The notes: generated from the sequence alone by a model not told the origin. Positions 27,434 through 37,070 are shown, counted from the first letter of the stretch. The stretch: DNA of 52,279 bases from Spirochaeta sp. UBA5339 (GCA_002408085.1 DHQL01000003.1:112736-165014); one strand, 5' to 3'. A program made the numbers and translations.

Positions 27434-29005
27434 TTACTGTTTTCTCCCCAAAGCAAGGGACACTTCAATTCTGACCTCGTTTTCAGAATCGTCTTTCAGT
27501 TTTTCTATTTCATCCCATACAGAATCATTCCCGTAGGGAAGTATCTTTGACAGGGCATAGACTGTAGATCTTCGGACAATCCACTCTTCATCATGCAGTA
27601 AGGGAATCAATGCGGGAACAGCTTCCTGTGAGGCTTCTCCTCTTTTCGCCAATGCCAGTACTGCTGCATCTCGTACCAGCCATTCTTCGTTCTCAAGGTC
27701 TGAAATATAGTCATGTCTGTCATTAGAAATATCATCTTCCATATCATTTTCAGTACGATCCGGATGGTTTAATTCACAGTAGATTTGATTCCATAGAGGA
27801 TTGAAGCTGCGATTCCTGGCACTTTCGGGATCTTCATGGTTGATCAGGGTTTTTACAATGTAATTTCCTGAGTCAGGAGCATCTCCCAACTGGTAATCAT
27901 AGCCTGTATATCCGCTATCGGGTCTGAAGCACCAGAAGCCCCAATGCCAGTTGTTACGATCATATAGATCCATTAAATCCTGAAGATAGGCAGCACAGCC
28001 ATTAATCCTTCTGTTGCACCAGAACTCACTGGCAATGATCCGGTATTCTTCAATTCCATTTGCTTCGATAAAGGTCTCTACAGGATTGACCAGTCTTTCC
28101 AGATCCTCCGATTCCCACTTTTCTGTCAGAGATCCTGTCCAGAATCTCGGCATTGCATCAGGGTAGCTGTACCGGCCCTGATTGGCTTCCAGTGATGAAA
28201 AGTTCCAGGGGCCGGGGTTGTGAAATGCATAAAGAATATTGGGGTCCTTTTGGGCATCCATATAGGGCATTCCGGTTGGGGAGGACCAGAAGTAACCGTC
28301 AAGCATAATGGGAGTTTCGGGATCGACCTCCCTGATGGCCTGAATCATTAATGTATTGAAGAGGTTCAGATCTGCAGCTGTTCCTGCGGATTCCACCAGC
28401 CATTTGCGAAACCCCCGGGAAGGGTATTTATATCCATAGGCGTAGGCCGCAACGGGTTCGTTTAATGGATTATAGGCGACAATTGCCGGATGATCTTTAA
28501 CCAGTGCCGCAAGCTGTTTCCAGAAATCAAATGATGCCTTCCAGTACTTTTCATCCTTCCATAACCGGGTATCCATTTCTGTTTCCTGAGGATTCCCATA
28601 ACGTTGTCCAGGCAGGGCAAACATGGTGAGAACAATACCAATTCCGTTCTCATGGGCATCATCCAGTATCCTGAGGAGCAGCTGCAGATCTTCCCGGTTG
28701 ATCTGTGAAAAATGATCCAGGTCACCAAACAGAAAGTCTTTCTCATGGGCAGGAAGAAAGTTGGGACCGAAACGGATGTACTGCAAACCGGCATTACGGG
28801 CTTCTGCAAAATAATCAGTCCGGTATTGCCTCATGACACAATTTGAACCTTTCTTCTGTTCCATCCAGAAATGCATTTTCTCAGACATTTCTGTTCGCGG
28901 CTGCTGCGTTATCCTGTTAAAACTGACAGGCGGTGGAAGTTGTGTTTTTGAATTGCATCCCATAAGAACATGGAATACAAGCAGCGGAAGCAGTATCTTT
29001 TTCAT
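27434..29005 (-). CDS. GH5-like cellulase-fold lipoprotein with C-terminal HEAT repeats
   Basis: 523 residues. Lipoprotein signal with lipobox (VLMG-C at about 13-17). A (beta/alpha)8 glycoside hydrolase domain of clan A/family 5 type: acid/base Glu in 'AIVAYNPLNEPVAAYAYG' and likely nucleophile Glu in 'YRIIASEFWCNRR'. After residue about 425 come two or three HEAT-like repeats ('NEEWLVRDAAVLALAKRG', 'DEEWIVRRSTVYALSKIL', 'NEVRIEVSLALGRK'). The fusion of a surface glycosidase with HEAT repeats is uncommon. Substrate unknown. Confidence 0.82.
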   Translation of the reverse strand: MKKILLPLLVFHVLMGCNSKTQLPPPVSFNRITQQPRTEMSEKMHFWMEQKKGSNCVMRQYRTDYFAEARNAGLQYIRFGPNFLPAHEKDFLFGDLDHFSQINREDLQLLLRILDDAHENGIGIVLTMFALPGQRYGNPQETEMDTRLWKDEKYWKASFDFWKQLAALVKDHPAIVAYNPLNEPVAAYAYGYKYPSRGFRKWLVESAGTAADLNLFNTLMIQAIREVDPETPIMLDGYFWSSPTGMPYMDAQKDPNILYAFHNPGPWNFSSLEANQGRYSYPDAMPRFWTGSLTEKWESEDLERLVNPVETFIEANGIEEYRIIASEFWCNRRINGCAAYLQDLMDLYDRNNWHWGFWCFRPDSGYTGYDYQLGDAPDSGNYIVKTLINHEDPESARNRSFNPLWNQIYCELNHPDRTENDMEDDISNDRHDYISDLENEEWLVRDAAVLALAKRGEASQEAVPALIPLLHDEEWIVRRSTVYALSKILPYGNDSVWDEIEKLKDDSENEVRIEVSLALGRKQ

Positions 29006-29054
29006 TCAGCAGCACTCCAGTCCCTGTATAATTATGTATCCGCCTGAGAAGTCT

Positions 29055-29330
29055 TTAGAGAGGTTTCCCCACCGTTTTTTCCCAGATCTCATTAAGCCAT
29101 ATATAAAGTTCTTCTTCTGAATCGAACTCTTCTTTGGTTATTTCATCATACTCTTTCAATGTGATCCGGCGGTTCTTTATGGCATCCCTGAGAAGGTCTT
29201 CGTATTCAGAGGGGGCGGCATAGGACCAGTTGTCCTTTTTGCAATGTTCTGCCAGCAGCTCAATGCCGGATGCGTTTACGTGACAGTATGCTTCAAATAT
29301 CCTGATCAGTTTGTTTGATATATTCATCAT
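29055..29330 (-). CDS. Small unknown acidic protein
   Basis: 91 residues, soluble, probably helical, ending 'LYIWLNEIWEKTVGKPL'. No family recognised. It resembles the short hypothetical proteins carried by integron cassettes, but no attC is visible next to it. Confidence 0.6.
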   Translation of the reverse strand: MMNISNKLIRIFEAYCHVNASGIELLAEHCKKDNWSYAAPSEYEDLLRDAIKNRRITLKEYDEITKEEFDSEEELYIWLNEIWEKTVGKPL

Positions 29331-29409
29331 TTGTTCACTATTCCGGTAAATATGTACCAGATTTTAAGGTACATATCAAGTATGGCAGCTGCAGCAGGGG
29401 AGGGGCCTT

Positions 29410-30006
29410 TCAGGTTGCCTGAGCAAAAAACAGTCCCGAATCGTCTTTGAGGAACAAATAGCCGACAGCATCGGATAGGTAAAAGATATCTTCAAAACCT
29501 TCAGGGAAATCTCCACCATACAGTTGGAGTACAAAGTTGCAATCCTTAATATGGGGCAGCTCTCCCCTTTGAAGAAACCCCGGATCTCCCCCCATTCTGG
29601 AGCCTGTATGCTCAGGGTTTTTCGGAACAGAATCTTCCAGTTCTAAACAATGTCCGGGTATTAAAATATCAGCCTCAGTTCTCGGTTTTCCTTTTTCATG
29701 GAACAGTACCTTTGTGAACCGGCCATTGATGTTTCTGAACTCTGCCTCATCTCCATGATAGCTTATGGCATCAAGGAAGTAATCCTCCCTGCTGTAGGTG
29801 CTGAATACTGAGAGATATGTATGCGAGCCGGCAGGAGACTGGCCGTTTATGAAAGACAGAGGGATTGAGGCAATCAGTACCAGTTTTTCTCCATTTTCAT
29901 TCTGTGGCCACTCTATCGCTTCGGGCAGGAATGAATGACCTCCAATCCTCGCGTTGCTGCTGATATTATCCTGCTCTGCTTTGATTATGATTGATTGTTG
30001 TTTCAT
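29410..30006 (-). CDS. DUF1963 (YwqG-like) protein
   Basis: 198 residues of the YwqG/DUF1963 type, with 'RIGGHSFLPEAIEWPQNENG' near the N-terminus, 'LVLIASIPLS', 'HTGSRMGGDPGFLQ' and the final 'VGYLFLKDDSGLFFAQ'. The family is of unknown function and common in accessory islands and polymorphic-toxin immunity loci. Confidence 0.82.
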   Translation of the reverse strand: MKQQSIIIKAEQDNISSNARIGGHSFLPEAIEWPQNENGEKLVLIASIPLSFINGQSPAGSHTYLSVFSTYSREDYFLDAISYHGDEAEFRNINGRFTKVLFHEKGKPRTEADILIPGHCLELEDSVPKNPEHTGSRMGGDPGFLQRGELPHIKDCNFVLQLYGGDFPEGFEDIFYLSDAVGYLFLKDDSGLFFAQAT

Positions 30007-30046
30007 GTTTTTCCTGTCCGAATTGCCTGGAGTATTTTCATGGGGC

Positions 30047-30760
30047 CTATACAGTGTCCTGAGGTGTTGTTAATTCTTTAATTTCTTTTAATCGTTCGAT
30101 GTAAAGACCCTGTCCGGGTTCCCACCCGAAACACAGGACTTTATTAATTTTCAGGTATGTCAGTATCAAATGAGAGTGATCACTTCCAAATATATTATGG
30201 TTCTCTTCAATAAACGTCTTTCTTCCCGGTTCCAGTTGATTCAATTCCGGTATAATTGAGTTGAATTCTTCCTTTGTCGGCTGATTAAACTCAAGAGGAT
30301 ATTGAAAATCGAATGGCTTTTTTGGTTCTTGTTCTTCCAATCTGCCAAACATATCTCTTTTGCCGTAACCGAAAAACCATTTATCAGATTCAATTAGGTC
30401 TTCTTCAGAGTAAAGTTCGTTTTCAACACCCCTTTTTGCGCCCCAGAAAAAACCATAGTCACCCATGATTTCGGTCTCCAGGCTGATTCTGGCAAAGTCA
30501 AAGTCTATTTGTGTAAGAAGATATTCGAATTTCAAAATGAGTTCTGACCAGGAAACTCCTCCATCAAGATCCTTGTATGTCGCACCGAAGGTTGCAATTG
30601 GATTTTCGTAATAGTATGGTCTTACTTCGCCGCAGAGATTGAGCATTTCAGGCCGTATCCAGGGGTAGTTATCATCAAGTTCCATGGACTCAACGACTTC
30701 TTTATAGGAGTTTATATCCCTGATTTTGATTATTCCGTGAACGATTGAAATACTTCCCAT
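30047..30760 (-). CDS. Unknown soluble protein
   Basis: 237 residues beginning 'MGSISIVHGIIKIRDINSYK'. No signal or TM segment. I take the ATG at 30760; an upstream in-frame extension to 30922 is Cys-rich, lacks a ribosome site and looks non-coding. Seems to be a family typical of mobile cassettes, but I cannot name it. Confidence 0.65.
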   Translation of the reverse strand: MGSISIVHGIIKIRDINSYKEVVESMELDDNYPWIRPEMLNLCGEVRPYYYENPIATFGATYKDLDGGVSWSELILKFEYLLTQIDFDFARISLETEIMGDYGFFWGAKRGVENELYSEEDLIESDKWFFGYGKRDMFGRLEEQEPKKPFDFQYPLEFNQPTKEEFNSIIPELNQLEPGRKTFIEENHNIFGSDHSHLILTYLKINKVLCFGWEPGQGLYIERLKEIKELTTPQDTV

Positions 30761-31086
30761 CTTTTGCTTTATGCCCTTAATCTTCCTTGAGATGATGTGA
30801 AGTATATAACATAAACAATGGTTGATTATCAATGACGTGAGTATATTCGCATTGCCGTCTCTGGCGTAACGTTTTCTACAGCACGAACACTCCCGCAAAG
30901 ACTTACAGGTGTTTTGTATCACAGTTCATACATCTTACTGAACTCTTTCTAACGCAGGAAGACTTGATCACCATACCTGACTGTCCGGCTATTAAGATGG
31001 GAATAGACTCCTGTGGCACAGGGGAGTCATTCAACAGGGTTCCTCTGATTCGCATCAAATCACTATCCTGTTCTGAACCAATTGAC
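30761..31086. other. Intergenic stretch with one good hairpin
   Basis: No gene seen. A near-perfect hairpin GACTCCTGTG-GCA-CAGGGGAGTC lies at about 31008-31030 and could terminate or be an attC relic; sequences such as TCTAACGCAGG nearby are suggestive of an eroded recombination site but I find no matching partner. Confidence 0.35.
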
Positions 31087-31545
31087 TTATGGGCACCGTT
31101 TCACATATTCGTAAAGAAACCCATCAGGACTCTCACCCTCTCTTACATATCCTTTCTTCTCATATAAATGATGATTTCTCACGCTGTAGCAGGGTGTTTC
31201 CAGACGCCACAAGACCACTTCATTGAACATAAGTTCGACTAAATCCAGGACTTTGGATCCTATACCGATATTTTGATAAACAGGATCTATACAGATTGAT
31301 TTCAGTTCAAATTCCTCTGGGGATATTTTTTTTAGAAAGAGGGCTCCCACAGTTGTTCCAAGGAAAAGAATTTTATAAAAGGGACAGGACAAAATCAGTT
31401 CTTGTGTCTTTTGAACTGAGTCGTACCCATCGGGTCCTCCATCTCGGCCTGACCCAAAACGTCTTGTTTCATCGTTAAATGCTTTGACTGTAATTGCCGT
31501 CAAAAGTTCGGCATCCTCCAGGGATGCGTCCACGATTGTTACCAT
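31087..31545 (-). CDS. GNAT acetyltransferase
   Basis: 152 residues with 'LKSICIDPVYQNIGIGSKVL' (acetyl-CoA loop) and the terminal 'CYSVRNHHLYEKKGYVREG'. Start at 31545 chosen because AAAAAGGAG lies upstream; the in-frame codon 36 bases earlier has no site. Downstream of ridA and bla genes in the same direction. Confidence 0.82.
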   Translation of the reverse strand: MVTIVDASLEDAELLTAITVKAFNDETRRFGSGRDGGPDGYDSVQKTQELILSCPFYKILFLGTTVGALFLKKISPEEFELKSICIDPVYQNIGIGSKVLDLVELMFNEVVLWRLETPCYSVRNHHLYEKKGYVREGESPDGFLYEYVKRCP

Positions 31546-31630
31546 TTTGTCATTACTCCTTTTTTCTGTGTACAGAAACACTCTTGGGAGTCATCAAGAT
31601 CTATACCGGTCAGGTTACTTTATACATCTG

Positions 31631-31999
31631 TTATGAGCCTCTGTAGGCTATGCCATCCAACTGGAATTCCAGACCTTCAGGGCCGCCGACATGGGCAAAA
31701 TCAGTCGATATGGTCTTTCTGGCCGGATAGGTTCCTTTAAACCTCCTCTTGAAGACCTTTTCCATGATTGGAATATTCCATACATCTCTGAAAAGAGCAT
31801 CGACCTTTACAACATTCTCGAGGGTCATTCCGAGTTCCTTCAGCCGATCTTCCATATGATCAAGAGCTCCCTCAACCTGCTCTTCCACAGACCGGCCAAT
31901 ATTCCCGACGCAGTAATTCAAAAATACAAAGTCACCTGCTGCCACATAGCCGGAATGAGCCCATTCTTCGTTGACATCCCCTCTTGTTATCCCGTTCAT
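31631..31999 (-). CDS. RidA/YjgF-family protein
   Basis: 122 residues. RidA proteins deaminate reactive enamine/imine intermediates. Family features: 'EEQVEGALDHMEDRLKELGM', 'VVKVDALFRDV' and 'YPARKTIS' with the conserved Arg. Strong ribosome site AAGGAGG before the ATG. It begins 9 bp after the beta-lactamase stop codon, so both share a transcript. The stop lies in GTTATG, as in attC-proximal cassette ends, but the partner end is not visible. Confidence 0.85.
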   Translation of the reverse strand: MNGITRGDVNEEWAHSGYVAAGDFVFLNYCVGNIGRSVEEQVEGALDHMEDRLKELGMTLENVVKVDALFRDVWNIPIMEKVFKRRFKGTYPARKTISTDFAHVGGPEGLEFQLDGIAYRGS

Positions 32000-32008
32000 T
32001 TTTCCTCC

Positions 32009-32920
32009 TTATTGCAAAAAGAAATTCCATGCCATTTCTGAAATGTCGGCTATTATCTTTTCATTTGTACTATAATCTTCTTCAGAATTGAAAACATAAA
32101 CACAGATCGCAAAATCACCCTTATCGGGCAGGCAAACGATCCCCATATCGTTAATGGATACAGTTATTCCGGATTCACCCGGAGGAGCAGAAGTACCGGT
32201 TTTATGGGCGACTTGAGCGGTTTGTGGCAGATTGCCCTTGATTCTCCCCGCCCCTGTTGTTGTGCCTATCATAACATCCCACAAAAAGTCATGGGTCTCC
32301 TGTTCCAGTAATTTTCTGTTGTAAAAAAGACTGAGAAGCTCTGTCGATGCCTCCGGTGTTGACCAGTTTTCATACTGCAGTTCCGGATTCCTGTGCATCT
32401 CATATTCACTTGCCCTGATCTGCATATTGGTGATGCCGATTTGTTGTAAATAGCGCTCAACCTTCCCGGTACCTCCTGTGAGAGCCAGGAGAATATCACA
32501 ACCGTTATTATCACTTTGAGCCATTGTAAATTGGATTATATCTGCCAGTGAAAAATCTGTTCGTCCATCCAGAAAGGCCTCTCTCAGGGGACTCCATGTA
32601 CCGGGTTTCATATTGGAACTGTCGACCGCTACCTTCTGATCCAGTGAAAGTAGTCCTCTGTCAACATCCTTCAGGACAGTCAGTACAATTGGAAATTTCG
32701 CTACACTTTGCAGGGGATAGTGCGTATCATTGTTGATTCTCACGGATTCATCGTTTCTTAAATTTACTACAGAAACGCCCACCTCTGCCCTCTTGTCCGC
32801 ACAATACCGGGAAATCTCCGATGCAAGACTGTCGAAACATTCATCAGTTTCCCAACCCGGAATATCACTTAAAAACAATAGTAAAAAACAGCCCAAAAGC
32901 AGACCGCACCTTTTATTCAT
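32009..32920 (-). CDS. Class A beta-lactamase (subclass A2-like)
   Basis: 303 residues. Signal peptide about 1-22. Serine beta-lactamase motifs are complete: S72-V-A-K75 in 'PLQSVAKFPIV', S136-D-N138 in 'MAQSDNNGCD', omega-loop E174 in 'SEYEMHRNPELQYENW' and K240-T-G in 'VAHKTGTSAPPGES'. The omega-loop form (E..M..NP.LQY.NW) is that of the CfxA/PER/CepA-like A2 branch rather than TEM. Expected to hydrolyse penicillins or cephalosporins in the periplasm; the actual spectrum cannot be read from sequence. Ribosome site AGGAGTGAG. Followed immediately by ridA. Confidence 0.88.
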   Translation of the reverse strand: MNKRCGLLLGCFLLLFLSDIPGWETDECFDSLASEISRYCADKRAEVGVSVVNLRNDESVRINNDTHYPLQSVAKFPIVLTVLKDVDRGLLSLDQKVAVDSSNMKPGTWSPLREAFLDGRTDFSLADIIQFTMAQSDNNGCDILLALTGGTGKVERYLQQIGITNMQIRASEYEMHRNPELQYENWSTPEASTELLSLFYNRKLLEQETHDFLWDVMIGTTTGAGRIKGNLPQTAQVAHKTGTSAPPGESGITVSINDMGIVCLPDKGDFAICVYVFNSEEDYSTNEKIIADISEMAWNFFLQ

Positions 32921-32999
32921 TCTATCTCACTCCTGCTATTCATAAATTAATCAACTTGATTTTACGGTATATCTTTTCGTTTCATAAACAATGCTATCT

Positions 33000-33054
33000 G
33001 GAACACCTCCGCCCTTTGCGGGGGCTGGTGGGGAGAACCTATCGGCTACCTGAA
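33000..33054 (+). mobile_element. Group II intron 3'-end remnant (copy 1, decayed)
   Basis: GGGGGCTGGTGGGGAGAACC... to GGCTACCTGAA is a mutated copy of the DV-DVI end seen intact at 45081-45158, and is followed by TTATG like every other copy. Only about 55 bp remain. Confidence 0.7.
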
Positions 33055-33063
33055 TTATGAAAG

Positions 33064-33468
33064 TCACATTTCCATTTTGAAGTATAGATTAAAACTTTTC
33101 TCTATAGCCCAAGAACTAAACTTGTTCAGCGCAATAATAAGATCTTTCAGGTCATTTTCGTTATCATAAGGACAATCTTCAGATTTTAACCACTTGGTTA
33201 TGAAATCGGCTATATCAGACTGGTTTATTTTTGCCAACTTGTTTGTAAATGTTTCAGGGAACTTATACAGAACATTCGTGTATTCTTCATTGGCGCCAAC
33301 CATTTCCAGATTTTCCTTTTCATTAGAAATCACTGTGGCCAGTGATTCTAAACCAGTGTCCATCACGCGATAAAAAGTGCGAATATTCTCTTTGGGGATA
33401 TCTGGTGTCCCTTCAGTTGGTACGGTTTCTGATTTGTCTGAAATATAGATATACGAAGTGATGCTCAT
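33064..33468 (-). CDS. Unknown cassette protein
   Basis: 134 residues, soluble, no known domain. It is bounded by intron 3' relic (33000-33054) at its 3' end and an attC-like site plus intron 5' relic on its 5' side, the layout of an integron cassette. Confidence 0.65.
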   Translation of the reverse strand: MSITSYIYISDKSETVPTEGTPDIPKENIRTFYRVMDTGLESLATVISNEKENLEMVGANEEYTNVLYKFPETFTNKLAKINQSDIADFITKWLKSEDCPYDNENDLKDLIIALNKFSSWAIEKSFNLYFKMEM

Positions 33469-33487
33469 AGTATTTACTCCTTAACAG

Positions 33488-33550
33488 TATCAACGCGCCC
33501 ACAACAACTGCATGGTCAATTGTGATAGTTGGGGGGGACCGTTGAGTTTG
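33488..33550 (-). repeat. attC-like site split by a group II intron
   Basis: CAACG-CGCCC-ACAACAACT ... AGTTG-GGGGGGACC-GTTG forms an imperfect inverted repeat of attC type, interrupted at GAGTTTG by the intron start GTTGGTACGCC. This is where the intron entered. Confidence 0.5.
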
Positions 33551-33668
33551 GTTGGTACGCCTGAAATGGCAATAGGCTTATGAGGTAAGAGTTCTCAAAA
33601 GCCACCCTCGAATCGTGAACATGCTATACCAACTGTTAGCCAGCAGCAAGAGCATTTTCGTGAGGGGT
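33551..33668 (+). mobile_element. Group II intron 5'-end remnant (copy 2)
   Basis: GTTGGTACGCC and the next 110 bp match the 5' end of the remnant at 41137 (shared 'GGCAATA.GCTTATGAG', 'AACATGCTATACCAACTG'), that is intron domain I. The rest of the intron is lost. The remaining 33669-33843 holds no gene I can support; a short minus-strand frame there ('ANLEDFITDAMTFLPEE') is stopped. Confidence 0.7.
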
Positions 33669-33843
33669 ATTTTTGAACTCAACCATTCTGCTTTATCGAG
33701 GAATCTTCTTATTCGCTCTTATTCTTCTGGCAGAAAGGTCATTGCATCTGTGATAAAGTCCTCTAAATTTGCAATCATTGACTCTCCTATCAGCCATAGA
33801 TGGTGGATTCTTATGCTCAAAAAGCTTGAAGAGTCACTTCTAC

Positions 33844-36645
33844 TCAGTCAGGTAAGACTTCTCTGATCTTTTTGCTTAATTCAAGGAAATGATAGGGCTT
33901 CTGTATAAACCCTTGTGAATGGGTATTCATAAAGTCATCAGAAAAATTATCGGAACTGAACCCGGATGTCAGAATTATCTTAACCTCAGGATCAAGTTCA
34001 ATCAGTCTGAACAGAGTCTCTCTGCCTCCCATATTCGGCATTACCATATCCAGAATGACGAGATCGATCCCATCTCTGTATTCCTGAAAGTTCTTTATTG
34101 CGGCTACTCCGTCTTCCGCAAGAATAACCTTATATCCCAGGGACGTTAACATTCCGTATGTCGTTGCCCGAATTATCGATTCATCTTCAACCAGCATGAT
34201 GGTTTCGTTTCCCGATAAAAGGGAGCTGTCTTTTATATTATTGTTTTCAATTTGCTTTGAAGCGATAGGCAGGTATATTTTAAATACTGTTCCTGTTCCC
34301 TCTTTGCTGAATATTTTTATGATTCCGCCATGCTCTTTTACAGTACCATACACTGCAGCAAGACCGAGCCCTGTACCTTTGCCAACTTCCTTTGTTGTAA
34401 AAAAGGGGTCGAAAATATTATCAATTATTTCTGCCGGGATACCCGTTCCGGTATCGCTGATTGCCACTTCGATATAGAACCCCGGATCGAGTTTCTCCAT
34501 TTCAATATTGAAATCTCTGTCAAGATACATACTGCTAGTTGAAAATGTCAGAACTCCACCATCCGGCATTGCATCACGGGCATTTATAGCCATGTTCAGA
34601 AAAGCGTTCTGTAAAAGGGAAGGATCTCCGACAATCAGAACATGATCTGAATCAAGTTTGGTTTCTATAGAAATCTTTCTATCAATAGACCTTTCCAGAA
34701 TTGAAATAACCGAATGAATCACTGAATGTACATCAATCGCTGTGGATACTGCCTTGCCGCGTCTGGAAAAAGCCAATAGTTTGCCATTAAGGTTTGTCAG
34801 GCTTTTTGAAGCATCTTTTATGATTTCAAGCCATTGCATTAACTTACTGTTATCACCAAAGGAGTGTTCAATCAGCTCAGTGCTGCCGATGATTCCTGTC
34901 AGCATATTGTTGAAGTCATGAGCAACGCCTCCGGCAAGTTGTCCGATAGTTTCCATTTTCTGAGACTGAGCAAGCTGATGCTGCAGCTCCTTTTCTTTTG
35001 AAACATCTACCAGGACCAGCAAAAAGCAATGCTCCCCATCAAAATTAATGTCAACGGTAGACAGAATGACTGTCAATGTCATCTGCTCTCTGGTTGTAAC
35101 TTCGCAAGAGTTCCTCTCATTTGGAGATGTGCCTTCGATGCTCATTTTTTTCCACCACTGTATTAGCTGAGCATATTCTTTATCTGTAAATAAATGGATA
35201 TCCATTATTGGAACATCCAGAACCGAATTCTGATCGTATCCAGTCATTATCAGAAATTCCTGATTGACCTGAAGAATAACAGAGTCACTTTCTCTAATAA
35301 TGCAGATGGAAAAGGGAGCAGTATTAAAGATAATCTGAAACTGTTCCTTTTTAGCCTCCAGATCCTGAAGCAGATTCTCCTTCTCAGAAAGGTTCAACAG
35401 AAGTTCCTTCTTCTGCATCCTGATTAGCTGCTCTGCTTTTTTCTTGAGCTTCCTATCGTAGAGTAGAAGGATTATGGTTAGTGTCTGCAGTGCTGAAACG
35501 ATGGTGATTAGGATAATACGTGCCTTATATTCTTCCCAGAAAGACGGTTCATAATTCAGCAATACGGTACTTTCAGGCAGCCTGGACACATTGAGATCCC
35601 AACGGATCATTTCAGGCCAGTTGACAATATATCTGCTTGTTGGTAGATCCATATAGAAATGATCTGTTTCGGTTCCTGAAAGAAGATCAACAATTAGATT
35701 CGAGGTCGCCTCTGCATAAGCTTCCACACTGGAAAGATTACCTCCAACCACTCCCAGATCTATAATCGAATCATAGAATGTAAATACGGGTACAGACGCA
35801 TAATCTGTAACCAGCTGTACAATAAAATCTGATGAAATGGTATTGCCTTCACTATCTGCATTGACTGTTGAAAACAGAATGGCGGAGTTCCCGGGAAGGG
35901 TTGAAACACGTTCCACTATTTCATCTGTGGATGCGCCATAAAGGTATTCAACCAGATCGTTTAAATACTTTTTTTCCTGGACTGCTTTTTCAACGGCCCG
36001 GCGGTAATAGATATCCGTTTCACTGGCTCCGCTGACTATCATAAGTTTTTCCAGATCAGGAATCAATGAATGAATTAGATCAAGTGTTTCAGAAACTGCA
36101 ATGGGAGTAGAGGTGGGTATTCGGTAGTGGTTTTCTTTATACCACTGGTCAGGGAGTGCGCCCGGAATATCTGGAATAAAAATAACCGGTACTTGAATCC
36201 CAAGGAGTGATTCATTCTTGAGTAAAAGATGATGTGAACTCTGAAATACTGAGATAATTGCATCAGGATTCAAATGGTTGATTATTTTTTGCAGTCTCAG
36301 GATAGATTCCTCTTCTGTTTCCATTCCCTCCAGAAGGTCTGAACCTATATATTCTGTATATATATGAATAGTGAAGTTTTCAAACTCGGCAAATGACCTG
36401 TTGAGTTTATACATATATTCATATTCCCATCGATTCAGTTCATGAAAGGGATTAATTACCAGGACATTATGGTAGTTATCAACACCACCATCAGTTCCCG
36501 AAGGAGACGCAATTTCGGCAGGATTCTCAGATTCCTTCTGCCTATTCGGGATCAGTAAAGATATTGATATAAAGACGCATAGAATAATGAGAATGAAAAA
36601 AACAGAAATTATAAGCGGTTTCTTGTGAATCCTGACCGGACCCAT
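33844..36645 (-). CDS. Hybrid sensor kinase with ABC-substrate-binding-like sensor domain
   Basis: 933 residues: TM about 11-33; a periplasmic ABC_sub_bind-like (Peripla_BP) sensor (about 57-345); TM about 372-395; coiled coil; PAS (about 425-550); HisKA with 'GGVAHDFNNMLTGIIGS'; HATPase with 'NMAINARDAMPDGG', 'SDTGTGIP' and 'GKGTGLGLAAVYG'; and a C-terminal receiver with D in 'DLVILDMVMPNMGG'. The sensor domain suggests small organic ligands (aromatic or peptide-like binding proteins carry it). No partner regulator is adjacent; the phosphate probably passes to an external HPt or acts on the built-in receiver. Confidence 0.9.
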   Translation of the reverse strand: MGPVRIHKKPLIISVFFILIILCVFISISLLIPNRQKESENPAEIASPSGTDGGVDNYHNVLVINPFHELNRWEYEYMYKLNRSFAEFENFTIHIYTEYIGSDLLEGMETEEESILRLQKIINHLNPDAIISVFQSSHHLLLKNESLLGIQVPVIFIPDIPGALPDQWYKENHYRIPTSTPIAVSETLDLIHSLIPDLEKLMIVSGASETDIYYRRAVEKAVQEKKYLNDLVEYLYGASTDEIVERVSTLPGNSAILFSTVNADSEGNTISSDFIVQLVTDYASVPVFTFYDSIIDLGVVGGNLSSVEAYAEATSNLIVDLLSGTETDHFYMDLPTSRYIVNWPEMIRWDLNVSRLPESTVLLNYEPSFWEEYKARIILITIVSALQTLTIILLLYDRKLKKKAEQLIRMQKKELLLNLSEKENLLQDLEAKKEQFQIIFNTAPFSICIIRESDSVILQVNQEFLIMTGYDQNSVLDVPIMDIHLFTDKEYAQLIQWWKKMSIEGTSPNERNSCEVTTREQMTLTVILSTVDINFDGEHCFLLVLVDVSKEKELQHQLAQSQKMETIGQLAGGVAHDFNNMLTGIIGSTELIEHSFGDNSKLMQWLEIIKDASKSLTNLNGKLLAFSRRGKAVSTAIDVHSVIHSVISILERSIDRKISIETKLDSDHVLIVGDPSLLQNAFLNMAINARDAMPDGGVLTFSTSSMYLDRDFNIEMEKLDPGFYIEVAISDTGTGIPAEIIDNIFDPFFTTKEVGKGTGLGLAAVYGTVKEHGGIIKIFSKEGTGTVFKIYLPIASKQIENNNIKDSSLLSGNETIMLVEDESIIRATTYGMLTSLGYKVILAEDGVAAIKNFQEYRDGIDLVILDMVMPNMGGRETLFRLIELDPEVKIILTSGFSSDNFSDDFMNTHSQGFIQKPYHFLELSKKIREVLPD

Positions 36646-36744
36646 TATATCCTCCAGAATCTGTCAACCTCGGAACATACAGTGAATGTTCCTTATAAAT
36701 CTAAGATTCTGAATATTCTCTGTCAAATACTACTCATTGTCCTT

Positions 36745-37070
36745 TCAGTGGTGGTCTCGTTTTTTACAGGCATATTGCAGTTTTGCATCATTTCGTAGAC
36801 TGCCAAAATCATTGTAATCTTCATATCCCTGACAGATTCCTAATATTCGTTGTTTCAGAAGATCAGCAAGATCATGGCGAACAGGTTACAGCTTTTGTGT
36901 ATCGGTAAAACATTCCGCCAGAGGCTGATGATCCTGCATTTCTGGTCGATCTTCTGAAGTAGCAGATACCCTCCATCAGTCATATTCATCTTGCCGTCAT
37001 TTTTGACTACGACTTTCCTTCAATTTAAGCCTTGAAATTCCAACTGTTCAGGTTTACACTCTGTACTCAT
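36745..37070 (-). pseudogene. IS1380-family transposase, N-terminal remnant
   Basis: Minus-strand translation from ATG at 37070 gives 'MSTECKPEQLEFQGLN', then a stop and frameshift, followed by 'DGGYLLLQKIDQKCRII', 'LAECFTDTQKL' and 'ILGICQGYEDYNDFGSLRND', clear IS1380 transposase N-terminal blocks with stops and frameshifts between them. The IS terminus is probably nearby: AAAGGATTCC/GGAATCCTTT inverted repeat at 37071-37138. The rest of the IS is missing, so the 600-bp gap is dead mobile DNA. Confidence 0.75.

Noticed and set aside
30840..31086. Possible attC near TCTAACGCAGG and GGCGTAACG
   Set aside because: No complementary partner arm or second core could be found.
29055..31545. Genes at 29-31.5 kb as certain integron cassettes
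   Set aside because: Size and type fit, but no attC is visible between them, so they are left as accessory genes of uncertain origin.
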